NCBI GenBank assembly: GCA_038144425.1
Contig: JAYQNS010000003.1
Span: forward strand, 186,001-250,000
Direction: 5' to 3'
DNA from: Salivita marina
GTDB lineage: Bacteria > Pseudomonadota > Gammaproteobacteria > Pseudomonadales > Azotimanducaceae
DNA length: 64,000 nucleotides
This document shows positions 17,179 through 26,092 of the stretch, one piece after another; the first letter of the stretch is position 1; every line of letters starts with the position of its first letter. The notes below the pieces were generated by a model. That model searched no databases. It was not told the origin of the DNA and saw nothing but the letters and a program-made list of their open reading frames with translations. A program made the translations under genes and the position numbers.

Positions 17179-17207
17179 GAGCAGCTTCCTTTCCTCCTTC
17201 AGCCCCG

Positions 17208-17252
17208 CAAGGCGCGAAACTTGACCGTGCGCGCCTTGGGCTAGAAGGTCAA
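17208..17252 (-). promoter_or_regulatory. Candidate operator upstream of marR-emrAB
   Basis: Two interleaved inverted repeats lie 30-75 bases upstream of the marR start. CAAGGCGCG (17208-17216) pairs with CGCGCCTTG (17230-17238) perfectly over 9 bases with a 13-base spacer. TTGACC (17221-17226) pairs with GGTCAA (17247-17252). On the minus strand the TTGACC at 17252-17247 could also be a -35 hexamer. Location and symmetry fit autoregulation by the MarR protein. Symmetry by chance in GC-rich DNA is possible. Confidence 0.45.
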
Positions 17253-17312
17253 CCGAAAAATGTGCGGTTCGGTGCCCGCAGGACGATGCTGAGCAGTGCC
17301 TACCCCCTAGCC

Positions 17313-18551
17313 CTAGGCCCCACCGAGTACGCCCTGCGCCTGAAGGGCGGCTACCCTTGCCGTGTCAAAACCCAGTTCCCGCAAGATCTCAGCACTGTGC
17401 TCTCCAACGGCCGGGGCGTAGCGCGGGGCCACCTTCTCCGCGCCTTCGATGGCGATGGGGCTGTTCACCGTATGGGTCCAGCCGGGCCGCGGTTCCGCCA
17501 CCGGCGTTAAAATATCGGCCGCAAGCGCCTGCGGATCCTCTGCTAGCTCCCTAACCGCGGTCAGAATGGCCGCAGGGATGCCCGCTTCCGTCAGCACGGC
17601 CTGGGCTTCTTCAAGAGTTAGACGATGAAAGTAGGTGGCGAGGGCTTGGTATAGGCCCTCAGGATCGGCGCGCCGAGCATCGCCGTCCGCGAAGCGAGGG
17701 TCCCCCTGCAAGGCCTCAGCCCCAAGGGCGCCCAAGAGCTTCGGCCATTCCCGGGCCTCATTAAGAAGCGTTAGCTGAAGCCAGCGCTCGTCCTTCGTCT
17801 CGTACTGAGCGGCGAGGGCATTGGCCACGGGGCGCGCCGGGTCCCGGTCCGGAAGCGGCGCACCGCAAAGGGTCATGGAGGTCATCATGCCATTGGACCA
17901 AAAGCCATTCGCCAACAGGGAGGTGGTGACCCGGCGCCCCTCGCCCGTGCGATCCCGGGCCCAAAGGGCAGTCATGATGGCACCGTAAAGCGCCATCGCC
18001 GTCGCATGATCGCCCATGCCCGGCGCAGACATGGCAGGCCGGGCCCCGGGAAGGCGGACCCAATCGGCGAGCCCGGAGCGTGACCACCAGGCCGTGGTGT
18101 CGTAGCCGGGCTTACCGGCTTCCGGCCCCAGGTCGCCGTAGCCCGTGATGTGGGCGTAGATAAGCTTGGAATTCAGGGTCTTCACCCGAGCCCAATCAAG
18201 GGACAGGCGCTCTGCCAAATCGGGCCGGAAATTGGTCACCAGCACATCCGCCCAGCGCAGCAGGGCATCGCGCACCGGCGCTGCGGCAGGATCCTTGAGA
18301 TCGAGAGCGATGGAGCGCTTGTTGCGCCCATCAAGCACCCAGAAGTAGTTGTGGTCACAGGGCGGCGAGGTGGGGCCCTGGGCCAGCTGGCGAAGCGGGT
18401 CGCCCTCGAGGCTCTCAAGCTTAATGACCTCGGCGCCGAAGTCCGCCATCACCGTGGCTGCGGCCGGGCCCGCAATCCAAGTTCCTACGTCGAGGACCTT
18501 AAGGCCGGACAGAAGCGGCACCGCCGTCGGGTCGCTTTGCGTTTCATTCAT
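17313..18551 (-). CDS. CaiB/BaiF-family (class III) CoA-transferase
   Basis: A 412-residue family III CoA-transferase. Landmarks: LKVLDVGTWIAGPAAATVMADFG (N-terminal Rossmann start), FGAEVIKLESLEGDPLR, RNKRSIALDLKDP, and the catalytic Asp in PGYDTTAWW. The enzyme moves CoA between carboxylic acids through an aspartyl-CoA thioester. Family members act on carnitine, formate/oxalate, bile acids or branched acyl groups; the substrate here is unknown. It is a single gene between the marR operon and rmuC. Confidence 0.85.
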   Translation of the reverse strand: MNETQSDPTAVPLLSGLKVLDVGTWIAGPAAATVMADFGAEVIKLESLEGDPLRQLAQGPTSPPCDHNYFWVLDGRNKRSIALDLKDPAAAPVRDALLRWADVLVTNFRPDLAERLSLDWARVKTLNSKLIYAHITGYGDLGPEAGKPGYDTTAWWSRSGLADWVRLPGARPAMSAPGMGDHATAMALYGAIMTALWARDRTGEGRRVTTSLLANGFWSNGMMTSMTLCGAPLPDRDPARPVANALAAQYETKDERWLQLTLLNEAREWPKLLGALGAEALQGDPRFADGDARRADPEGLYQALATYFHRLTLEEAQAVLTEAGIPAAILTAVRELAEDPQALAADILTPVAEPRPGWTHTVNSPIAIEGAEKVAPRYAPAVGEHSAEILRELGFDTARVAALQAQGVLGGA

Positions 18552-18636
18552 GCGTGCTCTCCCCCCCAGTCCCGCGCCAGTGTACGACCCCCTCGGAAGG
18601 CTGGCGAGCCTCCTCTCCTTCGGTCACAGTAGCCCT

Positions 18637-19959
18637 ATGGCGGATTTAACCCTATGGCTTTCCATCGCGACGCTCACCCTTCCCCTAGGGCTTCTTTCCT
18701 GGGCCTGGCGCCGAGCGCTTCGCCGTGACGCGGACGCACAGCTGGCTTTGGCAAAGAGCGAGGCTCAGCGCGACGCGCAGATCGCCCAGCTGCAGCAGGA
18801 GCAGGGGCGTCGCGAAAGGCTGGAAGCCCAGTTGCTCGCCGCGGCGGAGGAGAGCGCAGCCCTGCGCAGTGAGCGCGATACCCTCGCAGCCCGGGAGGCC
18901 TGGCTACGGGACTCAGAAGCCCGGTTAACACAGCAGTTTGACGCTATTGGGCAAAAGCTTTTGAGCGATCGCAGCGAAACCCTTGAAAAACGACAGCAGG
19001 AAAGCTTAGGCGCTTTGCTCGGCCCCCTTCGGGAGCAACTGACGAGTTTTCGGCAAAAGGTTGAGGAGGTGCAACTCGCCGAGGCCAAGGACAAGGCCTC
19101 GCTCCTGACGGAGCTGCGGGCACTCCAGCAGGCCACCCAGGGCATGAATGCTGAGGCCCGGCAGCTCACCGAAGCGCTTCGGGGCGATAAAAAGCTGCAG
19201 GGAAATTGGGGGGAGCTTATTCTCGATCGGGTCCTTGAGGCCTCGGGCTTGAGAGCGGGACACGAATACGAAAAGCAGGAGACGCTGCGGGACGAAAGCG
19301 GGCGAATCAAGCGGCCGGACGTCATCGTGCGGCTACCGGAGGATCGGGCCGTGGTGATCGACGCCAAGGTTACCCTCGTGGCCTGGGAAGCGGCTCGCGG
19401 CGCGGCGTCTCCGGCGGAGCAGGGCGCCTACTTGGAGCGCCATGCCCAGGACCTCCGGGCCCAGCTTCAGCGCCTCGCGACGCAAGGCTACGCGGAGCTC
19501 GAGGGCCTCACTTCGCCGGACTTCGTACTGCTCTTCGTCCCCGTAGAGGCGGCGCTCGCCGCCGCCCTGGAAACGGATCCAACGCTGCTGGCCAAGGGCT
19601 TTGAGCAACGGGTCATGATAGTAGGGCCCACCACGCTTCTTCTCGCCCTACGGGTTATCGAGATGAGCTGGAGGCGAGAACGGCAACACCAGAAGGCCGA
19701 AGAGATCGCCCGCCGCGCCGGGGCTCTTCACGACAAAATTCAGGCAACGACCTCAGAAATGGAAAGGGTGGGCCGGCAGATCGCGACCCTCGAACGCACC
19801 TGGGAGGTCGCCATGCGCCGCCTTGCCACGGGCCGCGGCAGCGTGCTGAGCCAGGCTCGGCAGTTCGTAGCCCTAGGGGCAGGCACGGAGCCCGATCCCC
19901 CAGCCGCCCTACCCCCGGAAACAGGATCGGAAATCGCGTCGGAAGAGGATTCGGAATGA
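18637..19959 (+). CDS. rmuC: DNA recombination protein RmuC
   Basis: A 440-residue RmuC: one N-terminal membrane segment (LTLWLSIATLTLPLGLLSWA), a coiled-coil region to about residue 180, and the nuclease-like core with GDKKLQGNWGELILDRVLE, the PD-(D/E)XK-type PDVIVRLPEDRAVVIDAKV and FVLLFVPVEAAL. RmuC limits inversions at short repeats. The frame is open to 18349 but ATG 18637 gives the normal N-terminus. The stop overlaps the next start (ATGA). Confidence 0.9.
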   Translation: MADLTLWLSIATLTLPLGLLSWAWRRALRRDADAQLALAKSEAQRDAQIAQLQQEQGRRERLEAQLLAAAEESAALRSERDTLAAREAWLRDSEARLTQQFDAIGQKLLSDRSETLEKRQQESLGALLGPLREQLTSFRQKVEEVQLAEAKDKASLLTELRALQQATQGMNAEARQLTEALRGDKKLQGNWGELILDRVLEASGLRAGHEYEKQETLRDESGRIKRPDVIVRLPEDRAVVIDAKVTLVAWEAARGAASPAEQGAYLERHAQDLRAQLQRLATQGYAELEGLTSPDFVLLFVPVEAALAAALETDPTLLAKGFEQRVMIVGPTTLLLALRVIEMSWRRERQHQKAEEIARRAGALHDKIQATTSEMERVGRQIATLERTWEVAMRRLATGRGSVLSQARQFVALGAGTEPDPPAALPPETGSEIASEEDSE

Positions 19960-21785
19960 AGAACCCCGTGCACTCCCTTGCGCTGCTGGGCGCCTTAAGC
20001 GTTCTGGGCACCGTTCCCAAGGCCCTAGCGGAGGCCCCCGCGAGTGCCTTTGAAGTGGATCTCTCCGAGCGGGCCAGCCAGATCGCTTGGATCAAGGGCC
20101 GCTTCGAAGGCTTGACCCCGGGCTCGCCCCTGGCCCTCAGCTTTCCCGTTTGGCGCACCGGCCTCTATCGCGTCATCGACCCCGCTGGGACGGTGAGTCA
20201 GCTCACCTTTGAGGACGGAGAGGGCAGGGCCCTTACGCTCAAGCGCAGCGGCACGAGTCGCTGGGAGGGCACGGTGCCGCCCAGTGGCCAAGTGCGAATT
20301 CGCTATCGTCTTTACGGCAATTCCCTGGAAGATCGCACCCGGGACATCGACGATACCCATGCCTTCCTCAACCCTGCGGCGGTCTTTCCTTTCGTCGAAG
20401 CCCTGCGCGACGCCCCCGCGTCCGTGCAGCTGGCCATGCCGGAGGGCTGGGCGATGATTTCGGGCCTAGACCGCTGTGGCCCCGGGTGCGTCCTAGCACC
20501 CAGCTACGATCGCCTGGTCGATAGCCCCCTGGAAGCCGGCACCTTTGAAGCTGTGGAATTTGCCGCCGGCCCGGTCAAGACGACCGTCGCCATTCATGGC
20601 CCCTGGGATGGCAACGCCGAACGCATCAAAACGGACGTGGCTGCCCTGATGAACGCCGCCGCCGGCGTCTTCGGTTCCGCGCCTATGCCCACGGAACGCT
20701 ACCTATTCCTCCTCCACAGCGGAGAGGGGCTGGGAGGGGGTACGGAGTATTACAACAGCACCGTGGTGCATACGGACCCCAAGGCCTTCTGGGATAAGGA
20801 GCGCTATGAGGGAATGCTATCCCTGTTCGCCCATGAGTATTTCCACACTTGGAACGTCAAACGCTTCCGCCCCGCGCCCATTGCTCGCTACGACTATGAA
20901 AAACCCACCATCGTGGATCTGCTGTGGGCGGCGGAGGGTTTGACGAGCTACTACGACTTGCTTCTCCTCCGCAGAGCTGCGCTGGTAGAGGACAAGCGCT
21001 TTCTAGAAATGCTCGGGGAGATGATCGACGACGTGCTCGATCATCCTGGCTACGGGCAACAGAGCTTGGCGGAAGCCAGCGAGGACGCCTGGATCAAGGG
21101 CTACCACCAGGGGCGGGACCGCACGCCAGACAAGCGAAATGAGAGCGTCTCCTTTTATGCCCAGGGTGGAGTGCTGGGACTGGTCCTGGACCTAAAGCTT
21201 CGGGAGGCGACCGGGGGAGGGGGCAGCCTCGATACGCTCATGACCATGCTCTACGAAGATTTTCCCCTTGGCGGCCCGGGCTATGACTTCCTCGCCATGA
21301 AGGCGCGGGTACAGGCCCTGGCCGGCGCCGAACTCGCCGAGGCCTTTGAAGGATGGGTGCATGGACGGGAGCCTCTACCCGTTGCGGAGGCCCTCGCGAC
21401 AGTGGGCCTCGCCCTTTCTCGCAAGCCCCTGAAGGAGGGCGCAGCCACCGCGGCCCTGGGCGCTCGCCTGCGTGAGCGAGGGGGGCGGGTGAGTATTCGC
21501 GATGTGGACCGGCGTGCCCCAGCCTTTGCCGCGGGGCTACAGGCGGAAGACGAACTCCTCGCTGTTGCTGGCACCCTAGTACGCAGCAAGGACCTTGAGC
21601 CGCTCCTTCGCCGCCACGCCCCGGGGGAAACAGTGCCCTTGACCCTAGGCCGCCGGGGCGAACTCCTAACCCTACCCGTGCCCCTGGCGACGGCTGCGGG
21701 GGCCTGGGAAATCACCGCCGCCGAAGGAGCGGACCCGCCCCCGGCGCAGCTTGCGTGGCTTACCGGGGAGGCCCCTCAGCCCTAA
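19956..21785 (+). CDS. M61-family metallopeptidase with PDZ domain
   Basis: A 609-residue exported peptidase: a signal peptide (LALLGALSVLGTVPKALA), an N-terminal beta domain, the zinc site H293-E-x-x-H297 (FAHEYFHTWNVKRF) with the downstream Glu in WAAEGLTSYYD, a helical catalytic half, and a C-terminal PDZ domain (RVSIRDVDRRAPAFAAGLQ). M61 enzymes are glycyl aminopeptidases or broader endopeptidases, here probably periplasmic. ATGA overlap with rmuC implies coupled translation. Its last 26 bases overlap the convergent EAL-HDOD gene. Confidence 0.88.
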   Translation: MKNPVHSLALLGALSVLGTVPKALAEAPASAFEVDLSERASQIAWIKGRFEGLTPGSPLALSFPVWRTGLYRVIDPAGTVSQLTFEDGEGRALTLKRSGTSRWEGTVPPSGQVRIRYRLYGNSLEDRTRDIDDTHAFLNPAAVFPFVEALRDAPASVQLAMPEGWAMISGLDRCGPGCVLAPSYDRLVDSPLEAGTFEAVEFAAGPVKTTVAIHGPWDGNAERIKTDVAALMNAAAGVFGSAPMPTERYLFLLHSGEGLGGGTEYYNSTVVHTDPKAFWDKERYEGMLSLFAHEYFHTWNVKRFRPAPIARYDYEKPTIVDLLWAAEGLTSYYDLLLLRRAALVEDKRFLEMLGEMIDDVLDHPGYGQQSLAEASEDAWIKGYHQGRDRTPDKRNESVSFYAQGGVLGLVLDLKLREATGGGGSLDTLMTMLYEDFPLGGPGYDFLAMKARVQALAGAELAEAFEGWVHGREPLPVAEALATVGLALSRKPLKEGAATAALGARLRERGGRVSIRDVDRRAPAFAAGLQAEDELLAVAGTLVRSKDLEPLLRRHAPGETVPLTLGRRGELLTLPVPLATAAGAWEITAAEGADPPPAQLAWLTGEAPQP

Positions 21786-22929
21786 GCACCTGGTAAAGGG
21801 CGTCAGCCTCCGCGCAACCGACCCAGTAGGCGGCCTGTTCCTCAGGGCGCAGGGGCGCCCTTTCCTGCAGGCGCGATACCGTAGCCAGCAGAGCTCCGCC
21901 CGGACCTTGTCCCTCTCGTGCCGCAAGGATGATGTCGATTTCCAAGGGAAGCCCAGCCAGCACGGCGGCCAGGGGACGGTTAAAGAGCGTATCGGCGCTG
22001 CTGAGCAAACCCAGTAGGTACGCTTCATCGGTGCTCAGCCCCTCCTGTGGCCCCAGGGCCGCCGCGAGGCAAGCCCGCTCTAAGGCCCACCGCAGCTTCA
22101 CTTCGCTGAAGGTCCCCGCGTCGGCAAGGAGCATGAGCTGAAGCCAGCGCTTGAGGGCCTTCAGACCCAGCCGCGCAATCGCATCAGGCAGGGTCAGATT
22201 ACGCACTGGCGGGCCGTAGGCCACGGCCCCGGCTGCCCGAAGCAAGCGCACCGTGAGCGTCGGGTCGGCGCCGGCAATGCGAGCAAGGGCGCGAAAATCC
22301 GCCTCCGGGTGCTCCAAAACACCAAGCAATTGCAAAACGGTGCTGGACCACTGGGGCAGAGGTTCGGGGCGAGTAAGCTCGGGAAAGGCGAAGAAATAAC
22401 CCTGGAACAGGGCCACTCCGCGCGCTTCGAGCGCTCGCAGGGTGGCGATGGTTTCAACCTTTTCCCCAATCCATTGCGTGCCCGGGGGAAGGGGCGGCAA
22501 GGCCCAGTCCTGCTGCAGGCGAAGGCGAGGCACCTCGAGCTTCAAATAGCTGAACTGATCCAAATAGGGGGTCCACTCCGGCGCAAGGGCGAAATCGTCG
22601 AGCGCAAGGGCATAGCCCTGGGCGCGCTGGACCGCAAGGGCATTGGCCAGAGACGGGCGCGGCACCGCATCTTCGAGCACCTCAAGCACCACCGGGCCCT
22701 CTGCAGGGGGGAGGGGCTCCAGCAGCAGAGCGGAGGGGACATTGATAAAGCGAGGCATGCCTTCGGGGACAATGCCCGGGCGATCCACCAGGGAGAAGAG
22801 CAAGGCCCGTGCGGTGCGTGTTTCCGCCGACGCCCGGGGCCCACGCTCGAGGATTTCGTAAGCTTTGACGCGCCCCTGTCCATCGACAATCGGTTGGCGC
22901 GCGAAAGCGGTGGGGGTTTCGTCGTCCAT
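21760..22929 (-). CDS. EAL-HDOD (YuxH-type) signalling protein
   Basis: A 389-residue two-domain protein. The N-terminal part is a partly degenerate EAL domain: ARQPIVDGQGRVKAYEILERG, FINVPSALLL, LALDDFALA and GEKVET are recognisable, but the metal-binding KID is LKLE, so phosphodiesterase activity is doubtful. The C-terminal HDOD domain begins near LPQWSSTVLQLLGVLEHPE and includes IAGADPTLTVRLLRAAG and LGLKALKRWLQLMLL. Such proteins link c-di-GMP or stress signals to motility or virulence in other gammaproteobacteria. The frame runs to 23151, but ATG 22929 is the natural start and leaves a 135-base divergent region. Confidence 0.8.
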   Translation of the reverse strand: MDDETPTAFARQPIVDGQGRVKAYEILERGPRASAETRTARALLFSLVDRPGIVPEGMPRFINVPSALLLEPLPPAEGPVVLEVLEDAVPRPSLANALAVQRAQGYALALDDFALAPEWTPYLDQFSYLKLEVPRLRLQQDWALPPLPPGTQWIGEKVETIATLRALEARGVALFQGYFFAFPELTRPEPLPQWSSTVLQLLGVLEHPEADFRALARIAGADPTLTVRLLRAAGAVAYGPPVRNLTLPDAIARLGLKALKRWLQLMLLADAGTFSEVKLRWALERACLAAALGPQEGLSTDEAYLLGLLSSADTLFNRPLAAVLAGLPLEIDIILAAREGQGPGGALLATVSRLQERAPLRPEEQAAYWVGCAEADALYQVLRAEGPPR

Positions 22930-22957
22930 GACCCATACCGTGAATAATTGAGCAGCG

Positions 22958-22991
22958 GGGCACGCATCCTTGTTGCTCCGCCTGCGTGCCC
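22958..22991 (+). promoter_or_regulatory. Inverted repeat in the sapC / EAL-HDOD divergent region
   Basis: GGGCACGCA (22958-22966) is matched by TGCGTGCCC (22983-22991), a perfect 9-base inverted repeat with a 16-base spacer. A possible sapC promoter overlaps it: TTGCTC (22973-22978), 17 bases, TATGCT (22996-23001). A regulator bound here would cover the promoter. It could also form a hairpin in a leader RNA. Confidence 0.4.
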
Positions 22992-23064
22992 AGCCTATGC
23001 TGCGCCGCACGGCGGGGGAAGCCTTTTTGCCCCCCACCCTCCAATTTGTCAAAAGGGTAGTTGT

Positions 23065-23850
23065 ATGAGCGATCAAGGGACCCCGACAGCGGACGTCGAA
23101 GGTAAGCGCTTCCTCTACGATGCGCCGGAGCTTTTGACCATCGAAGCTCACGGGGCGCTGGGCTTAACGCCCATTGAGGCGCCCTACGCCTTCGCCGCCA
23201 AGGCCCAAGCCGTGCCCATCGCCATGAGCGAGTTCCGCAGCGTGCAGCGCCACTACCCGATCATTTTCGCGGGCAATGAGCTGCCAAGCCCCCTGGCTGT
23301 GCTAGGAACGGAAGGGGAGAACTTCTTCGTCGACGGCGCGGGGCAGTGGGAGCCTGGGGTCTACATTCCGGCCTACCTCCGCATCCACCCCCTCGCCCTG
23401 GCGAACACCGGCGATGATCGCTTCGCGGTGGTCGTCGACCGGGCCTCTGAGGTGGTGCAAGAAAACCCCGAGATTCCCTTTTTCGAAAACGGTGAATTGT
23501 CCGAGGCCATGAAGCCGCGGCTGGATTTTGTGCAGACCTTTGACGCTGAAATCGCCCGCACCAAAGTGTTCTGCGAACGCCTCAAGGCTCTCGATCTCGT
23601 AGCCTCCCAACAGGTGGCCTGGAATCAGAACGAGAATTCGGAAGACATCGCCCGCTACGGAGCGGTGAATCCAGAGAAACTTTCCGCACTGAGCGCAGAG
23701 GATTTCACCTCCCTTCGGAATGACGGCAGCCTCGCGAGCATTTTCGCGCACGTGTTCTCCCTGGATCTATGGAACGACATTATGCGTCGCCGGGAGGCCC
23801 GTCGGCCCGCAAGCCCCCAGGAAAGCCCCCAGACAAGCACAGACGGGTGA
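23065..23850 (+). CDS. SapC-family protein
   Basis: A 261-residue protein of the SapC family (first noted in Campylobacter S-layer loci). Typical features: AMSEFRSVQRHYPIIFAG, the middle VYIPAYLRIHPLAL and a C-terminal alpha region ending near ASIFAHVFSLDLWNDIMRRR. The biochemical role is not established; in marine gammaproteobacteria these genes often accompany outer-membrane receptors or tryptophan halogenases, none of which is here. The start ATG 23065 follows AAAGGG. The stop overlaps the GTG start of the MFS gene. Confidence 0.8.
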   Translation: MSDQGTPTADVEGKRFLYDAPELLTIEAHGALGLTPIEAPYAFAAKAQAVPIAMSEFRSVQRHYPIIFAGNELPSPLAVLGTEGENFFVDGAGQWEPGVYIPAYLRIHPLALANTGDDRFAVVVDRASEVVQENPEIPFFENGELSEAMKPRLDFVQTFDAEIARTKVFCERLKALDLVASQQVAWNQNENSEDIARYGAVNPEKLSALSAEDFTSLRNDGSLASIFAHVFSLDLWNDIMRRREARRPASPQESPQTSTDG

Positions 23851-25034
23851 AGGCCTTACTCCAGCGTAATGTGCTCCTGCTCCTGGGGGCACAGCTGGTC
23901 TTCGTGGCGGGCTCCTCCATGACCGTCACCATGGGCGGAATCGTCGGGTCTCGCCTTGCTCCATCCCCATCCCTAGCAACCTTACCCGTGTCCCTCATGG
24001 TGCTCGGAACGGCTCTCGGCACCGTGCCTGCCTCCCTGCTCATGCAGCGCCTCGGACGGCGCCTGGGCTTTGCCTTTGCTGCCGCCCTCGCCGCCGGGGC
24101 CGTACAAGTGGCTGCGCTGGCCCTCCGCAGCGAACACTTCGGGCTCTACTGCGCGAGCACGGCGATGACCGGTGTAACCCTGGCCTTCTCCCAGCAGTTT
24201 CGCTTTGCCGCTGCGGAAAGCGTTGCCCCGGAGCGGGCTGGGCAAGCCATCTCCTTTATCCTTCTTGGGAGCATAGGGGGGGCCTTCGTGGGCCCCGAGC
24301 TGGTGGCCAGCGGCGAGCGCCTGGTGGCGGGTAATGCCTTTCTGGGTGCCGTGCAGGGGGCCTTCGTCCTCTTTCTCATTGCCCTTGCCCTACTACTCGC
24401 CATGCGCCAAACCGAGGCCACGGAGGGCGCTGCCGCCGTGGGAGAGGCTCGGCCCATAAGGGAAATTCTCCAAGCGCCGCTCTTCCGCTTGGCGGTAGCA
24501 GCCGGCGTGGTGGGGCAGGGGGTGATGGTCTTTATCATGACCGCCACCCCGGTCTCCATGCACGTCATGGACGGGCACGATCTCGCCACCACCGCAGGGG
24601 TCATCCGGGCCCACGTGCTAGCCATGTACATTCCGTCCCTCGTGTCCGGGCTTTTGATTGCCCGCTTTGGGGAGCGCACCCTCATGCTCTGGGGCGTGGC
24701 AGCCTTACTGGCGACCTTGGCCTTTGGCCTAAGTGGCCATGCGGTAATGCATTACACCAGTGCGCTGGTGCTGCTTGGCGTGGGGTGGAACTTCCTGTTT
24801 GTAGGAGGCACGACGCTACTCGTGAAGAGCTACCGGCCCAGCGAGCGCTACCGGGCCCAGGCGGTCAACGAGGCTGCGGTCTTTGGGACCTCGGCCACGG
24901 GGAGTCTCCTCGCGGGCACCTTGCTCATGTCCTTCGGTTGGATGCCCCTGCTCCTGAGCACCTTACCGATTCTTCTACTCATGGGTTTTGCCGCCTTCCA
25001 GCTTCGAAAGGCGCCGTTGCCAACCTTCGCCTAA
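23847..25034 (+). CDS. MFS transporter
   Basis: A 395-residue MFS protein with about 12 hydrophobic segments; LMQRLGRRLGFAFAAALAAG matches motif A between helices 2 and 3, and LIARFGERTLMLWG its second copy between helices 8 and 9. The frame is open from 23769 in another reading of sapC, but GTG 23847 overlapping the sapC TGA is the likely start and gives a membrane-proximal N-terminus (KALLQRNVLLLLGAQLVF). Substrate unknown; coupling to SapC suggests a shared role. Confidence 0.75.
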   Translation: MKALLQRNVLLLLGAQLVFVAGSSMTVTMGGIVGSRLAPSPSLATLPVSLMVLGTALGTVPASLLMQRLGRRLGFAFAAALAAGAVQVAALALRSEHFGLYCASTAMTGVTLAFSQQFRFAAAESVAPERAGQAISFILLGSIGGAFVGPELVASGERLVAGNAFLGAVQGAFVLFLIALALLLAMRQTEATEGAAAVGEARPIREILQAPLFRLAVAAGVVGQGVMVFIMTATPVSMHVMDGHDLATTAGVIRAHVLAMYIPSLVSGLLIARFGERTLMLWGVAALLATLAFGLSGHAVMHYTSALVLLGVGWNFLFVGGTTLLVKSYRPSERYRAQAVNEAAVFGTSATGSLLAGTLLMSFGWMPLLLSTLPILLLMGFAAFQLRKAPLPTFA

Positions 25035-25051
25035 CGCACCATGCCCTTCTG

Positions 25052-26092
25052 CTAAAAGGGCACCTCACAGGCGGGATTCAAATCCACGCGCCGGCTGACG
25101 GCTCGATTTTGATGGGGCCCGGCGCACCAGCTGGGCATGGCCATGGAATAGAGGCCGCTGCCTCCGGCGACGAGGATGAGGATGTCCTCCGGCGCCCTAA
25201 AGGCCTGGCGCCGGCCTTCACGCTGGAAACTCCCCTGACTACGAAGCGCGCCGGGAACCTCGCACCGAGCCTGTAGCTCCGCCTGAAGCGACGGTCGATC
25301 CTGGCCCGCCGCCGCAAGCAGGGCGGCATGGTCAGGATTGAGTACCAGCACGGCTTGGCCACCCGTCAGCACCGCATTGTTACTCGCCGGACCGGCAAGC
25401 CCCGACGCCAGAATCGCCAGCAGCCCATCCCGGTCCTGCGCAAGATTTCCCGTAGCGCTGAAGATCAAAGACTGCGGCGCCTCCGCCCCAATCACCGTCA
25501 CCACGCTATCCTCCGGATCAAAGCCAAGGCTGACGCCCAGAGTTGGGAAGGGGGAAGCCTCTGCTGCTTCCGCTAGGCAGTAAGTGAATTTCCCCGGATG
25601 ACCCAGGAGCGCCATATCTGACTCCCCGGGCCGGCCGCCGCCGATATTGATCATGGCGAGGCGCAGAGCTCGACCTAAGGTCGCGTTCGCTCGGTGCCCC
25701 GGACCCAGGGCCCCAAAGCCTGAGGCGAAACCCAGAGCCTCCACCACGGGCCCGGACAGCAAAATGAGCGGCGCCGTGCAGTGCGTAGTCGCCTGCATTT
25801 CCGTCAAATCAAAGGCGGGATCGAGCACCGCTTCGGCCACGGCGCAGAGCACGGGCATAAGCTCCGGGGGGCATCCCGCCATCACCGCGGCGGTGGCTAG
25901 GGCCTCGACGCTGGCGGCACCCCCCGCAGGCCCCATAGCGCCGAGCACCAGAGAACCGTCCAGGCCGCTGGCCAGCACCATGCGGTCGACCCGTGCTTCC
26001 GTGGGAATGATCACGGGAAGGCCATCGGTGCAGCCCAGCTGATACAGCTGCTCCTGGGCGTCTGCTTCATCCCGGGCCTCAAGCACGCTCAT
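25052..26092 (-). CDS. Partner protein of the UGSC selenoprotein
   Basis: A 346-residue soluble protein whose ATG at 26092 overlaps the UGSC stop (ATGA), so the two are made together. Conserved-looking blocks are CTDGLPVIIPTEARVDRM, a Gly/Ala-rich VMAGCPPELMPVL, GPGHRANATLGRALRL and PGESDMALLGHPGKFTYC. The PGHRANATLGRA and PGKFTYC stretches look like functional sites, and several cysteines (in LGCTDG, AGCPP, FTYC) could be redox partners of the selenocysteine. From memory of similar gene pairs I believe this family lies beside UGSC proteins, but I know no defined function. An upstream in-frame ATG at 26131 would overlap the UGSC gene by 43 bases and is less likely. Confidence 0.65.
   Translation of the reverse strand: MSVLEARDEADAQEQLYQLGCTDGLPVIIPTEARVDRMVLASGLDGSLVLGAMGPAGGAASVEALATAAVMAGCPPELMPVLCAVAEAVLDPAFDLTEMQATTHCTAPLILLSGPVVEALGFASGFGALGPGHRANATLGRALRLAMINIGGGRPGESDMALLGHPGKFTYCLAEAAEASPFPTLGVSLGFDPEDSVVTVIGAEAPQSLIFSATGNLAQDRDGLLAILASGLAGPASNNAVLTGGQAVLVLNPDHAALLAAAGQDRPSLQAELQARCEVPGALRSQGSFQREGRRQAFRAPEDILILVAGGSGLYSMAMPSWCAGPHQNRAVSRRVDLNPACEVPF

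Noticed and set aside
22930..23151. N-terminal extension of the EAL-HDOD protein
   Set aside because: The 74 extra residues are antisense to the sapC leader and start, and lack homology-like features; ATG 22929 is the natural start.
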